A stretch of 56,273 nucleotides of DNA from Methanomassiliicoccales archaeon PtaB.Bin134 (GTDB lineage Archaea > Thermoplasmatota > Thermoplasmata > Methanomassiliicoccales > UBA472): contig MVPZ01000084.1 of NCBI GenBank assembly GCA_002067045.1, positions 1 to 56,273 of the forward strand. The letters are read 5' to 3'. Every line of letters starts with the position of its first letter. Within the stretch, counting starts at the first letter, position 1. Under the pieces are notes generated by a model. It was not told where the DNA came from. It did not search any database and saw nothing but the letters and a program-made list of their open reading frames with translations. The translations under genes were made by a program, and so were the position numbers. Shown here piece after piece: positions 8,569-16,459 of this stretch.

Positions 8569-10365
8569 CTACTTGTCCATCGGATAGTAGTACATGCCGG
8601 AGTACATCGGGTTGAAGGTGTACCCTTCGAGCGTGACCCTCTCAACATGGAAGTTGGTGGCCTGCACGGTCCATATGTGTACGCATTCCTCGTACAGGAT
8701 CATGCTCAGCTCGGAGTACAGGGTTGCCCTCTCCTCCGGGTCCAGCTCTGCGGCGGCCTCCTCGATCAGCGCGTCAACGGTGTGGTTGACGTACGAGGTC
8801 GTGGCGGCGTAGGTTCCAGCAGAGTGGTAGAACGGCTGCATGTAGTTGTTCGGGTCGGCGTAGTCCGGGGCCCATCCCAGGAACAGGACCGGCATGGCCC
8901 CGCCCTTCCTGAGCTCCAGGTAGGTTGCCCACTCGACACCCTTCACGGTGATGGATATCTTGTCGGGGTTGGCAGCCTCAAGTCCGTCCTTGAACATCTC
9001 GCAGGCGGTCTGCCTGACGGTGTTGCCGGTGTTGTAGAAGATGTCCAGCCCGAAGCCCTCGTCCAGCCAGTTCGTGGTGACGTTGTCCTTCACGAAGGTG
9101 GCGTTCTCCAGGTAGGACTTCACCAGGTCCAGGTCGTGGGTGTAGACCGGTATGTCCTCGTCGTAACCGAACAGGCCCTTGGGGATGGCTCCGTTGGGCT
9201 GAATTCCAGCACCGTTGAACTGCGTCTCAATGAGCAGAGAGGCGTTCATGGCGTGAGCGAAGGCCAGCCTGACGTTCCTGTCAGTGAAGAAGTCCGCCGG
9301 AACGTTGGTGTTCGGGGCCTCGGTGGCGTTCTGCTTTATGTTCTGGTTCAGACCGATGAAGTCGATGTTGAAGGTCGGCAGTCCCTCTATGATCCTGATG
9401 TTGGCGTCGGTGTCCAGGGTGGCCCTCAGGGTACGGGGGATGGACGCGACATCGGCCTCGCCGCTCTTGATCATGAGCAGGCGGGTGTTCGGGTCAGGGA
9501 CCTGCATGATGATGACCTTGTCCAGGTTGGCCTCTCCCTGCCAGTAGTCCTCGTGCTTGGTCATGACGAAGCGGGTGTCGGAGACGAACTCCTCCAGGTA
9601 GAAGGCGCCGGTTCCGCACATGTGGTTGAACATGTAGGTGTAACCGTCCTCGGTCATGCCGCCGTTGGCCTCAACGAAGGCCTTGGAGATGATGGAGCCA
9701 ACACCGAAGGTGATGACGTAGTTCCATCCGGGGAAGGCCACGGTCAGGTTGAACTGCACGGTGTAGTCGTCCTTCATCCAGATGTGCTCGTAGATGGCGT
9801 CCATGGGCACACCGGTCGCGGGGTCCATCTCTCCGCTGGCGAGGTATTCGCCGGCGTCATAGTCGTAGTAGTCCGGGATCAGCAGCTCGCCGACCATCCA
9901 GACCGGGCCGTGCGGGTCGTTCAGCCTCAGCGCGCGGGCGAAGCTGTAGAACACATCCTCGGAGGTCATCTCGTTCCCGTCGTGGAACATGACACCCTCG
10001 CGCAGGTTGTAGGTGTAGGTGTACCCGTCGTCGGTGATCAGGCCGTTGGCAACGGTCGGCACCGCGGTGCACAGCATGGGCTTGAGCGTCGCGGCGCTAG
10101 CGCCATCGTAGAACATCAGGGTCTCATACACGTTCTGAATGATCTCTCCGCCGACGGTCTCATAATCGACCGCGGGGTCCAGGCTCTCTGGATTTCCGTC
10201 AATGGTAGCGACGACGAGGACCTTTTCCTCATCCTCCCCACCAGACATCAATAGCGCAGCTCCAATGGCAGCGACCACTAGGATGGCGACAACCACAACA
10301 GCGATTATCATCATCTTGGACTTGCCACCGGCCTCTGCGGGCGGTTTATCAGCACTTCCTTCCAT
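8569..10365 (-). CDS. oppA: Peptide/solute-binding protein of the ABC transporter (SBP_bac_5 family), membrane-anchored
   Basis: A 598-residue extracytoplasmic binding protein. The ATG at 10365 has AGGAGG 7 bases upstream, so longer starts are unlikely. A hydrophilic tail of about 17 residues is followed by one hydrophobic helix (about 18-40) that anchors it outside the membrane; no lipobox is seen. The mature part opens with the family pattern DGNPESLDPAVDYET and ends near the operon start. Peptides are the default substrate for this family; nickel or other solutes cannot be excluded. It ends with TAG. Confidence 0.93.
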   Translation of the reverse strand: MEGSADKPPAEAGGKSKMMIIAVVVVAILVVAAIGAALLMSGGEDEEKVLVVATIDGNPESLDPAVDYETVGGEIIQNVYETLMFYDGASAATLKPMLCTAVPTVANGLITDDGYTYTYNLREGVMFHDGNEMTSEDVFYSFARALRLNDPHGPVWMVGELLIPDYYDYDAGEYLASGEMDPATGVPMDAIYEHIWMKDDYTVQFNLTVAFPGWNYVITFGVGSIISKAFVEANGGMTEDGYTYMFNHMCGTGAFYLEEFVSDTRFVMTKHEDYWQGEANLDKVIIMQVPDPNTRLLMIKSGEADVASIPRTLRATLDTDANIRIIEGLPTFNIDFIGLNQNIKQNATEAPNTNVPADFFTDRNVRLAFAHAMNASLLIETQFNGAGIQPNGAIPKGLFGYDEDIPVYTHDLDLVKSYLENATFVKDNVTTNWLDEGFGLDIFYNTGNTVRQTACEMFKDGLEAANPDKISITVKGVEWATYLELRKGGAMPVLFLGWAPDYADPNNYMQPFYHSAGTYAATTSYVNHTVDALIEEAAAELDPEERATLYSELSMILYEECVHIWTVQATNFHVERVTLEGYTFNPMYSGMYYYPMDK

Positions 10366-10431
10366 TCTCAATCCTCCTTGCTCCCACCCCATGAATGGTT
10401 GGGAGATTGACTTTTGTAAACAATTTGTTGC

Positions 10432-10439
10432 TATATATA
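10432..10439 (-). promoter_or_regulatory. TATA box of the opp operon
   Basis: A perfect TATATATA centred about 70 bases before the oppA ATG predicts transcription start near 10410 and a leader of about 45 bases carrying the AGGAGG site. Confidence 0.7.
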
Positions 10440-10481
10440 CCTTTGTCGATTATGGCCCTTCAAATCATATATCCAGTAGGT

Positions 10482-10507
10482 AAAAAAAACAGGTTGATTG
10501 CCCCTGT
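10482..10507 (-). terminator. Intrinsic-type terminator (hairpin plus eight T) on the minus strand
   Basis: On the minus strand ACAGG (10507-10503) pairs with CCTGT (10493-10489) across a 9-base loop and runs directly into eight T (10489-10482). It lies between the mptE end and the opp promoter, so it would stop mptE transcripts before they enter oppA. Confidence 0.6.
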
Positions 10508-10541
10508 AATTATGGCTTAAATCATCCAACATAATTCTAAT

Positions 10542-10579
10542 AATTTTGTCATTATGCACGATTTATAACGGACAAAATT
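10542..10579. repeat. Nine-base perfect inverted repeat AATTTTGTC / GACAAAATT
   Basis: The arms lie at 10542-10550 and 10571-10579 with a 20-base AT-rich spacer, in the gap between mptE and oppA. It could be an operator or a hairpin in the mptE transcript. Confidence 0.55.
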
Positions 10580-10622
10580 GACAATATGTATTTTTAAACC
10601 ATTTTACGGTTTTTTTGGAAAA

Positions 10623-10637
10623 TTCGCCCGAAGGCAA
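10623..10637 (-). terminator. UUCG-loop hairpin just after mptE
   Basis: On the minus strand TTGCC-TTCG-GGCGAA forms a 5-pair stem (one G-T) with a UUCG tetraloop, followed by a short T run. It lies 6 bases after the mptE stop and is probably a first-stage terminator or 3' end stabiliser. Confidence 0.45.
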
Positions 10638-10642
10638 GCCGA

Positions 10643-11293
10643 TTAGGGTAGCCGATGCCCCTCATTGTTTATGATGCGCGAGGCCCAATTCAACTTCCTC
10701 TGCTTGACCATCGGATCCCTTCCCTGCTTGGGGGCAGGCGAATCCAGGTCCCAACCCACCAACAATATCTCCTTGGCCCCGAAATGCTTGGCGATCAAGA
10801 ATGCCCTATCGCCATCGGTGAAACCCCCGAAGTTGTACACGTTGCCGAAGGGCCTGCATTGGACGGTGGGAACTATGGCCCCGGTCATCCTAGGGACATA
10901 TTCTTTCAGGAGGGGGATGTTGTCCCCATGGGCATGAACGAATGCCAAGGCCCCTTTGGAATTGGCCTCGATGTCGGCCCCCGGTGAACCGTCGAGATCG
11001 GTGACGATGATATCTGGCCGCAAACCTGCCTGTAGCAATCTTTCGGTCGCCGAACCGGCGGATACTATGGTCGATGGTCCTGACATTGTGTCCAATTCCG
11101 CCTCCAAACTGGAGGCGGGTCCACATATCGACACATGATGTCCCACCATTTCGACGATGTCAGAATAGGGAGGGGTCCTCTCAATTCTGATCATTTTGGA
11201 AAGCACCTTAGCGGCCCTCTCATCCTCCGCAGGGTCATAATTGAACTCCGAAAGTATCTCCAGGTACAGGGGCTCCCAGTGGGCCCATTCCAT
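10643..11293 (-). CDS. mptE: 6-hydroxymethyl-7,8-dihydropterin pyrophosphokinase, MptE type (DUF115)
   Basis: A 216-residue protein of the DUF115 family that activates 6-hydroxymethyl-dihydropterin with ATP for folate or methanopterin synthesis in archaea. The characteristic segments ICGPASSLEAEL, VSAGSATERLLQAGLRPDIIVTDLDG and FVHAHGDN are all present. The ATG at 11293 follows the stop of the DUF373 gene by 2 bases; a TTG at 11299 overlapping that stop is an alternative. It ends in TAA, and two terminator-like hairpins follow. Confidence 0.9.
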   Translation of the reverse strand: MEWAHWEPLYLEILSEFNYDPAEDERAAKVLSKMIRIERTPPYSDIVEMVGHHVSICGPASSLEAELDTMSGPSTIVSAGSATERLLQAGLRPDIIVTDLDGSPGADIEANSKGALAFVHAHGDNIPLLKEYVPRMTGAIVPTVQCRPFGNVYNFGGFTDGDRAFLIAKHFGAKEILLVGWDLDSPAPKQGRDPMVKQRKLNWASRIINNEGHRLP

Positions 11294-11295
11294 GA

Positions 11296-12453
11296 TCAAG
11301 CCTCTGGGTACTCTAGCGGCTCGGCCTCCTTCTGCCCCTCTTCCCTGCGGGAGAAGGACTTCATGTTCATGTTGATCAGGCCGCTGAAGCCTGCCAGCAG
11401 GAAACCGACCAGGACCATCAGGAAGATGAAAGATTCACCGTAGTGAGGATAGCCGAAGATCAGGGCCACCAGGTCGAAGCTGGCGTGGACGATGAACACG
11501 ATGGCGAAGGTGCTTATGCTCACCACGATGCTGGTGACGTATACCTTCCCCAAAGACAGATAGTGGTTTACGAAGCGCCCCATCTGATAGGAGAAGAAGG
11601 AGAAGGCCCACATCCAGAGCAGTATGCTCATCACCTTCAGCATCTGGGAGATGAAGCTGGCGTCCCTGTCGTTGGAAAGGGTGTCCAGGGCGAATATTAT
11701 GCCCGCCAGGAACAACAGCATGGACAGTATCACGAAGGGTATCATCTGGCTGCCGTCCTTGACCGCCTTGGCGGTATTGCGCATGGCGTTGTCGATCCTC
11801 TCGCCCACGCGATAGGCGTAGAATATCATGTACAGCCCCAGCACCAGGGCGATCATACCCAGGCTCATGCTGGAGAGTATCCCTATGTCCGCGTCCTGTT
11901 CCAGGAGATTGACGAACTGAGGGAGGATGTTGAAGAAGCCAAGCACCGCCAGTACCAACCCTATGGGCGGGAAGATGCGCTTCCTCATCTTGTCGTCGGA
12001 GAGCATCTTCATTATGATGTAGTAGGTTCCCTCCACGGTCGGGGCCTGTTTCACCCATACCCTGCGGACGGAGTCCACCTTGACCCTAGAGAATATGATG
12101 GGGTAGATGAACTCGTCCTCGGCCCCGTCACTGACCAGGATGACCCGGTCCGGCTTAACCACCTCGAGCACGTTCTCCAGCTGGGTGGTGAGGACCAGGT
12201 CGGACTCGTAGCCCACCTTGGTATCCCCGCAAATGGTGGCTATCTCCACGTCCTCGCCCTTCTTCAGCATCTCATCGTAGATGCCGAGGGCGGCCATCAC
12301 CGTGTTGACGTCGCTGTCCTCGGCATCCCTGAGGCCCAGGGCCATGACCGCGTTTGCGTTCTCCTCGCGTCCGATGAAGGGGCTGTTCAGACCGGCCTTC
12401 TTGCCGAAATCGTCATCGCGATCGACGCTTAGGATCAGGACCTTCATCTGCAT
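11296..12453 (-). CDS. DUF373 family archaeal membrane protein
   Basis: About 385 residues. The N-terminal 170 residues form a Rossmann-like soluble domain (KVLILSVDRDDD at the start, later RVILVSDGAEDEFIYP). At least six membrane helices follow (from about 175 on), and the tail is charged. This matches the archaeal DUF373 family, whose function is unknown to me. Two ATG codons (12453, 12447) are possible; a TATA box about 25 bases upstream fits a leaderless message. It is transcribed with mptE. Confidence 0.88.
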   Translation of the reverse strand: MQMKVLILSVDRDDDFGKKAGLNSPFIGREENANAVMALGLRDAEDSDVNTVMAALGIYDEMLKKGEDVEIATICGDTKVGYESDLVLTTQLENVLEVVKPDRVILVSDGAEDEFIYPIIFSRVKVDSVRRVWVKQAPTVEGTYYIIMKMLSDDKMRKRIFPPIGLVLAVLGFFNILPQFVNLLEQDADIGILSSMSLGMIALVLGLYMIFYAYRVGERIDNAMRNTAKAVKDGSQMIPFVILSMLLFLAGIIFALDTLSNDRDASFISQMLKVMSILLWMWAFSFFSYQMGRFVNHYLSLGKVYVTSIVVSISTFAIVFIVHASFDLVALIFGYPHYGESFIFLMVLVGFLLAGFSGLINMNMKSFSRREEGQKEAEPLEYPEA

Positions 12454-12471
12454 AACAATCCAGTATCCGCC

Positions 12472-12480
12472 TATATAAAA
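12472..12480 (-). promoter_or_regulatory. TATA box of the DUF373-mptE operon
   Basis: The minus strand reads TTTTATATA. Its centre is 23 to 29 bases before the two candidate ATG codons, so the transcript is probably leaderless. Confidence 0.6.
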
Positions 12481-12593
12481 ATAATGCAATGACAATTGAA
12501 TGTTGAGAGCGTGGAGGGCACGAGAGCGATGCCCTAATTTATCAATCCCTCTGGAAAAATGTATTATGTAGGTTAGGGGATTCACTTCCTAAG

Positions 12594-13703
12594 ATGGTGG
12601 ACAAGAAGGCTGGTTTCAAGGAGTGCCCCAAATGCGGCCTGCGCAATAGGCCGAACGCCGTCCAGTGCGACTTCTGCGGGCAGAGCCTGGTGGCGGCCGA
12701 GGACTGGCAGCACCATCTGAAGGACCTGGAGTCCCTCAATAAGATGGAGCTGCGAAAACCGGTGGACGCGCGCACCTCGCGCCGGATAGAGGCCACCATA
12801 ATCCGCAAGGACGCTCCCACGGCAAGAACATTGGAGATCAGGGAGGCCGACAACCTCAAGAGGGCGTTCCAAGAACTGGAGTCCAAGAGCGACAGGGCGG
12901 ATGTGAAGGTCGAGGAGAGGAGAGATCATCCCTCCTGGAGGGACGATGCCCCGTCGACAGTGGCCATGAAATCCACTTCCCTGGTGAAAGAGCCGGACCT
13001 TTTCCCGCCCGAGGAGGGATCCGAACCGGAGCGGCCGCCCGAGGGACCGGCGACCGATGCCGAAGAACCGGGGACCGAACCATCCATCGTTCTGCCTGAG
13101 GCCGCCCCTGAGGAAGAGATTCGGACCGAACCAACCTCAGAGGGGCCGGCCATGGAGCTGACAGAGCCGAAGGCCGCCGAGGTCGTTCCATCGGAAGAGA
13201 CCCCGGAACCGGAGGCAGAGAGGGATGCCGAGCCGATGGTACCCACCGATGTGGCCAAGTTGGAGGTGATGGCCGGACCGGCCATCGATGTTCCATCGAA
13301 TGAGGTGGTCACGGAGGAGGCGTTCATAACCGTAAGCTCCAATGCCGGCGATGAGATCAAGGTAGGACCGGAGAATGGCGTATGCGAAAAAGGGGAGGAG
13401 CATTCCCTCTTCCACACCATGGGCCGTAAGGAGACCGTGACCACCGGGGTCTTTGCCTTGGGGATATTGACCTATCTTATCGTTTTGGGGCTAACCGCGG
13501 TGGGCTTCCTGGACGTGGCCTGGTCCATGGGAGGCGGGGCGATCTCCTCGGTCATGGTCATATATGGAGGGTTCTCGGTATTACCTTCGTTCCACAGGAA
13601 GGACGATGCCGTCGTATTCATATGCCCCCATTGCCATGAGAAGGTGGACCAGGGGGGGAAGGCCTGCCCGGCCTGCGGGGCGGACTTCACCTCCGATGAT
13701 TAG
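12594..13703 (+). CDS. Membrane protein with zinc ribbons at both ends and a Glu/Pro-rich linker
   Basis: A 369-residue protein. An N-terminal zinc ribbon (C11, C14, C25, C28) is followed by a charged helical part to about 115. A disordered linker rich in E, P, A and T runs to about 280. Two hydrophobic helices (about 285-305 and 310-330) come next, and a second zinc ribbon (C344, C347, C358, C361) ends the chain. Both ribbons may face the cytoplasm if the helices form a hairpin. I do not recognise the family as a whole. A TATA-like GTATTATGTA lies about 29 bases before the ATG. It ends in TAG, directly followed by the next gene. Confidence 0.75.
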   Translation: MVDKKAGFKECPKCGLRNRPNAVQCDFCGQSLVAAEDWQHHLKDLESLNKMELRKPVDARTSRRIEATIIRKDAPTARTLEIREADNLKRAFQELESKSDRADVKVEERRDHPSWRDDAPSTVAMKSTSLVKEPDLFPPEEGSEPERPPEGPATDAEEPGTEPSIVLPEAAPEEEIRTEPTSEGPAMELTEPKAAEVVPSEETPEPEAERDAEPMVPTDVAKLEVMAGPAIDVPSNEVVTEEAFITVSSNAGDEIKVGPENGVCEKGEEHSLFHTMGRKETVTTGVFALGILTYLIVLGLTAVGFLDVAWSMGGGAISSVMVIYGGFSVLPSFHRKDDAVVFICPHCHEKVDQGGKACPACGADFTSDD

Positions 13704-13712
13704 GTGAGCTCC

Positions 13713-14348
13713 GTGAGAATCGTTTGGCACATGCATTCATGCTTCGAGGTCGAAGGCTCGGCGACCGTGGTGATAGATCCGCATGACGGCCGGTCGATAG
13801 GGGTGAAGCCCCCCTCGCTGAAGGCCGACCTGGTGCTGATCACCCACGACCATTTCGACCACAACGCCATAAGGGTGGTCAAGGGCGACTACGTGATGCT
13901 CAAGGACGTCGCGCCTAGAAGGGTCAAGAGCGTCTCCGTGCGGGGGACCACCGCCTTCCATGACGACGTGCAGGGGGAGAAGAGGGGGAGGATGAACATT
14001 TTCCAATTCACCATGGATGACATCCGTTTTTGCCACCTGGGGGACCTGGGGCACCTGCTCACGGACAGGCAGGTCCAGGAGATCGGCCAGGTGGACGTGC
14101 TGTTCGTCCCGGTGGGCGGGGTTTTCACCATCGACGGGGCCCAGGCCCAGGAGCTGGTGCGCAGGATGTCCACCAAGGTGGCCATACCCATGCACTTCCG
14201 TGTCGGGGGGCTCTCCCTGTCCATACACAATGCGGACGAGTTCCTGTCGGGGCTTCCCGAGGACAGGGTCATGCGCGTGGGCAATGAGGTGGAGTTCGAG
14301 AAGGAGGAGCTTCCGGAGAGCACCGAGTACTGGGTGTTCTCGCAGTGA
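13713..14348 (+). CDS. Metallo-beta-lactamase fold hydrolase, UlaG/UPF0173-like
   Basis: A protein of about 211 residues with the metal-binding HxHxDH motif as HDHFDH near residue 48 and a later MHF histidine segment, typical of the short UlaG/UPF0173 branch. These are metal-dependent hydrolases of usually unknown substrate. The GTG at 13713 gives the family-like start MRIVWHMHS; a GTG at 13704 directly after the upstream TAG is the alternative. It is probably co-transcribed with the zinc-ribbon membrane protein. Its stop shares a TGATCA with the aIF6 stop. Confidence 0.85.
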   Translation: MRIVWHMHSCFEVEGSATVVIDPHDGRSIGVKPPSLKADLVLITHDHFDHNAIRVVKGDYVMLKDVAPRRVKSVSVRGTTAFHDDVQGEKRGRMNIFQFTMDDIRFCHLGDLGHLLTDRQVQEIGQVDVLFVPVGGVFTIDGAQAQELVRRMSTKVAIPMHFRVGGLSLSIHNADEFLSGLPEDRVMRVGNEVEFEKEELPESTEYWVFSQ

Positions 14349-15008
14349 TCATCCGATGATATCCAGGGCCTCTTCCACGCGACCCTGCTCTATGGGCGTG
14401 CTTCGGGAACCGACCACCCCGCCCTTGCTGTTGGCCACGATGCTGGCCCCCACGTAGGGCGAACCGTAGTTCAGGGTGGTTATGCGCGGGGTGACCTTGA
14501 ACAGGTCCTTGAGCATGCGAAGGTCGTCCTCGCTGGACGCCGGGTGGCATATCAGTCCCTTGTTGGTCACCTTGCACACCGAACCGACGGTGTTCTGCTC
14601 GGCCACGGTGCCCCTGAGCACCTCCACGTCGAAGAGCTCCTCCAGAGCGTGAACGGTCGTGTCGTCCAGCTCGGGATTCACCAGGCAGCCGTGGTCGTTG
14701 ACCAGGATGTTGTTCCCGCAGGCGTTCAGGCGGTCCTCCACCCGGAGGACCTGAAGCTTGGGGAATGCCTTCAGCTCCTCGTCGGTGGCGAAGTTGGTCA
14801 CCGCCGCCCCGTAGGAGTTCATGGCCACCAGCGAACCGATAAGGTTGGTGCTGGCTATGGTGCCGCGGGCGCTGCTGACGGCTAGGGCGCTGGAGATATC
14901 CTCCTGGAAGCGCCCATCGGAGTCCATGGGCAAAAGTGCCATTTCCTCATTGGCCACGGCGTAAACGCCGATGAACTCCACGCCGTTGTAGCTAGAGACC
15001 CGCAACAT
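14349..15008 (-). CDS. eif6: Translation initiation factor 6 (aIF6)
   Basis: A 219-residue protein with the five-fold pseudosymmetric anti-association factor sequence. Typical segments include NNILVNDHGCLVNPEL and TVGSVCKVTNKGLICHP. It binds the large ribosomal subunit and prevents premature joining. The length is normal. It lies last in the S19e-PDCD5-L39e-L31e-aIF6 operon, the usual archaeal order, 9 bases after L31e. Confidence 0.96.
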   Translation of the reverse strand: MLRVSSYNGVEFIGVYAVANEEMALLPMDSDGRFQEDISSALAVSSARGTIASTNLIGSLVAMNSYGAAVTNFATDEELKAFPKLQVLRVEDRLNACGNNILVNDHGCLVNPELDDTTVHALEELFDVEVLRGTVAEQNTVGSVCKVTNKGLICHPASSEDDLRMLKDLFKVTPRITTLNYGSPYVGASIVANSKGGVVGSRSTPIEQGRVEEALDIIG

Positions 15009-15017
15009 GCCTTACGC

Positions 15018-15284
15018 TCACTCGCTGGGAAGGGAGACCTCTACCAGGCCGTCCTCGAAGCGGACCGCCTTGACGCGGACCTTGCTCGGAGGCGCGGTGA
15101 TGCCGCGGGCCCAGATGGCCTCGTTGACCTTGGGGTCGATCCAGACGCTGTCCTCCTCGGCCTTCATATGCCTGGCGACGTACGCCCGTATCTCCTTGAT
15201 GGCCCGGTTGGAGCGCTCGGTGGTCGGTACGGTCTTGGTCTTTATAAGCGGAATGTTGTAAACGGACTCGTTCTCCTCGGCCAT
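15018..15284 (-). CDS. rpl31e: Large-subunit ribosomal protein L31e
   Basis: An 88-residue protein with the L31e core (NIPLIKTKTVPTTERSNRAI and later SVWIDPKVNEAIWARG). The ATG at 15284 has AAGGAGTGATC upstream, so the longer open frame upstream, which overlaps L39e, is not used. The operon position 5 bases after L39e is the standard archaeal arrangement. Confidence 0.95.
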   Translation of the reverse strand: MAEENESVYNIPLIKTKTVPTTERSNRAIKEIRAYVARHMKAEEDSVWIDPKVNEAIWARGITAPPSKVRVKAVRFEDGLVEVSLPSE

Positions 15285-15289
15285 CTGGA

Positions 15290-15445
15290 TCACTCCTTGA
15301 TCTTGCTGTGGCGCCAGTTCCTTCTCATGGGGTGGCGCAGGAAGGTCCGGTCGGTCCTCATCATGACCCATGCCGGGACCCGGCGGTTCTGCTTCAGCTT
15401 CTTCATCAATCGCGCCTTCATGGCGGCGGGCTTGTTGCGTGCCAT
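15290..15445 (-). CDS. rpl39e: Large-subunit ribosomal protein L39e (51 aa)
   Basis: A very short, basic protein that I translated directly: it begins [20 protein letters not shown], and [10 protein letters not shown] and [15 protein letters not shown] complete it. This matches L39e, which lines the exit tunnel. It lies 5 bases before L31e and 1 base after the PDCD5 stop. It is easily missed by length cut-offs. Confidence 0.95.
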   Translation of the reverse strand: MARNKPAAMKARLMKKLKQNRRVPAWVMMRTDRTFLRHPMRRNWRHSKIKE

Positions 15446-15446
15446 A

Positions 15447-15782
15447 TTACTTCCTCGCAATATTGATCTCCCTCTTCTGAGGGGAAACCTTCCTGAGTAT
15501 CTGCTTCAGGGTGGGTTCGTCTATCTGGGAGTTTAACTGCCCCATCTGGGCCAGCCTTATCAGCTGTTCCTCCACGGAGCGGGCCACGTCCGGATAGGCC
15601 ATGCGGACATTGGCCAGGCGGTCCCGGGCCTCCGGGGTCAGCAGCTGGCGAAGGATCGCCTGCCTCTGGGTCTCCATGGCCTGGGCCTGTTGTTCCATAG
15701 CAGCCTGCTGCTCGCCCTGGCGCTGCATCTCGGCCATCTTGCGCCGGCGCAGTTCAGAGAGCTCAGCATCTTCCACGGACAT
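15447..15782 (-). CDS. PDCD5-family DNA-binding protein
   Basis: A 111-residue protein with a Gln/Met/Arg-rich N-terminal helix and the PDCD5/TFAR19 core ([23 protein letters not shown], then a C-terminal LRKVSP-type end). Archaeal members bind nucleic acid and are encoded next to S19e and L39e, as here. The ATG at 15782 is chosen; a GTG one codon upstream is possible. Confidence 0.93.
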   Translation of the reverse strand: MSVEDAELSELRRRKMAEMQRQGEQQAAMEQQAQAMETQRQAILRQLLTPEARDRLANVRMAYPDVARSVEEQLIRLAQMGQLNSQIDEPTLKQILRKVSPQKREINIARK

Positions 15783-15790
15783 CACCTCGT

Positions 15791-16213
15791 TCAGTTGGAG
15801 TCCTTGACTTCCTTGGCGGCGTTGTCCAGGAGGGCCTGTCCCTTGGGGGTGACCACGCGGCCGTTGTTCTTGTTCTTGCTGACCAGGCCGGCGGCCTCCA
15901 GCTGCATCAGGGACTTCCTGATGATGGAGCGGCTTCCCTTCACGGCCTTGTTGGGCCTGGAGCCGCGGTCAACGAACCCGCCGTACTCGGCGGCCAGCTT
16001 GGAGGTGCCGATAGGCCCCTTAACATAGACCTTCCTCAGAACGGAGGCCGCCCTGGTGTACCACCAGTCGGCTTGTATCGGCGCCTTCTCCGTGTGAACG
16101 CCAGTCTTGGCGAACTCGGCCCACTCGGGCGGGTTCACTGCCCCAGAGTCCTTCAACTTCTGGGCCACGTTTTCGATCAGCTTCTCGGAGGGCACATCAT
16201 AGACCGTAACCAT
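15791..16213 (-). CDS. rps19e: Small-subunit ribosomal protein S19e
   Basis: A 140-residue protein with the S19e winged-helix sequence (WWYTRAASVLRKVYVKGPIG and GSRPNKAVKGSRSIIRKSLMQLE). The ATG at 16213 gives MVTVYDVPSEK; upstream in-frame codons are not needed. It is the first gene of the operon, with a TATA box predicting a leader of about 50 bases. Confidence 0.96.
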   Translation of the reverse strand: MVTVYDVPSEKLIENVAQKLKDSGAVNPPEWAEFAKTGVHTEKAPIQADWWYTRAASVLRKVYVKGPIGTSKLAAEYGGFVDRGSRPNKAVKGSRSIIRKSLMQLEAAGLVSKNKNNGRVVTPKGQALLDNAAKEVKDSN

Positions 16214-16285
16214 CTTAACCAACCTCAATGAACTTCAGATATAGACTAGACCAAATGGTATGTTCGGCCACTAATATGGTGCCCC

Positions 16286-16292
16286 TATATAA
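16286..16292 (-). promoter_or_regulatory. TATA box of the S19e-aIF6 operon
   Basis: The minus strand reads TCCTTATATAG, about 76 bases before the S19e ATG. The predicted start is near 16262. Confidence 0.6.
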
Positions 16293-16383
16293 GGATTCTT
16301 GTCCTCCAAGGCCCCCTGGGACACCTGACCAGCGAACCTGGCGGGATAAGGAGTTTCCACTTCGGGGCCGCACATACGGTATG

Positions 16384-16400
16384 ACGCCGTGAAGAACGGC
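16384..16400. repeat. Hairpin CGCCGT-GAAGA-ACGGCG in the divergent S19e/ubiX gap
   Basis: A perfect 6-pair stem with a 5-base loop lies between the two divergent genes, about 60 bases before the ubiX start. A second long-range pairing GGCCCC / GGGGCC is possible around 16309-16369. No function can be assigned from sequence alone. Confidence 0.4.
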
Positions 16401-16459
16401 GGGGTTCAAAAGCCTTTCGAGCGAATGGATTAATTACGCGGCCACCCTTAATCGAGGTC

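Noticed and set aside
12594..13703. Foreign or phage origin for the E/P-rich protein
   Set aside because: Base composition and codon use look like the neighbours; low complexity alone is not evidence of transfer.
16309..16369. tRNA-like segment in the S19e/ubiX gap
   Set aside because: A possible acceptor-like pairing exists, but there is no T-loop consensus or anticodon arm.
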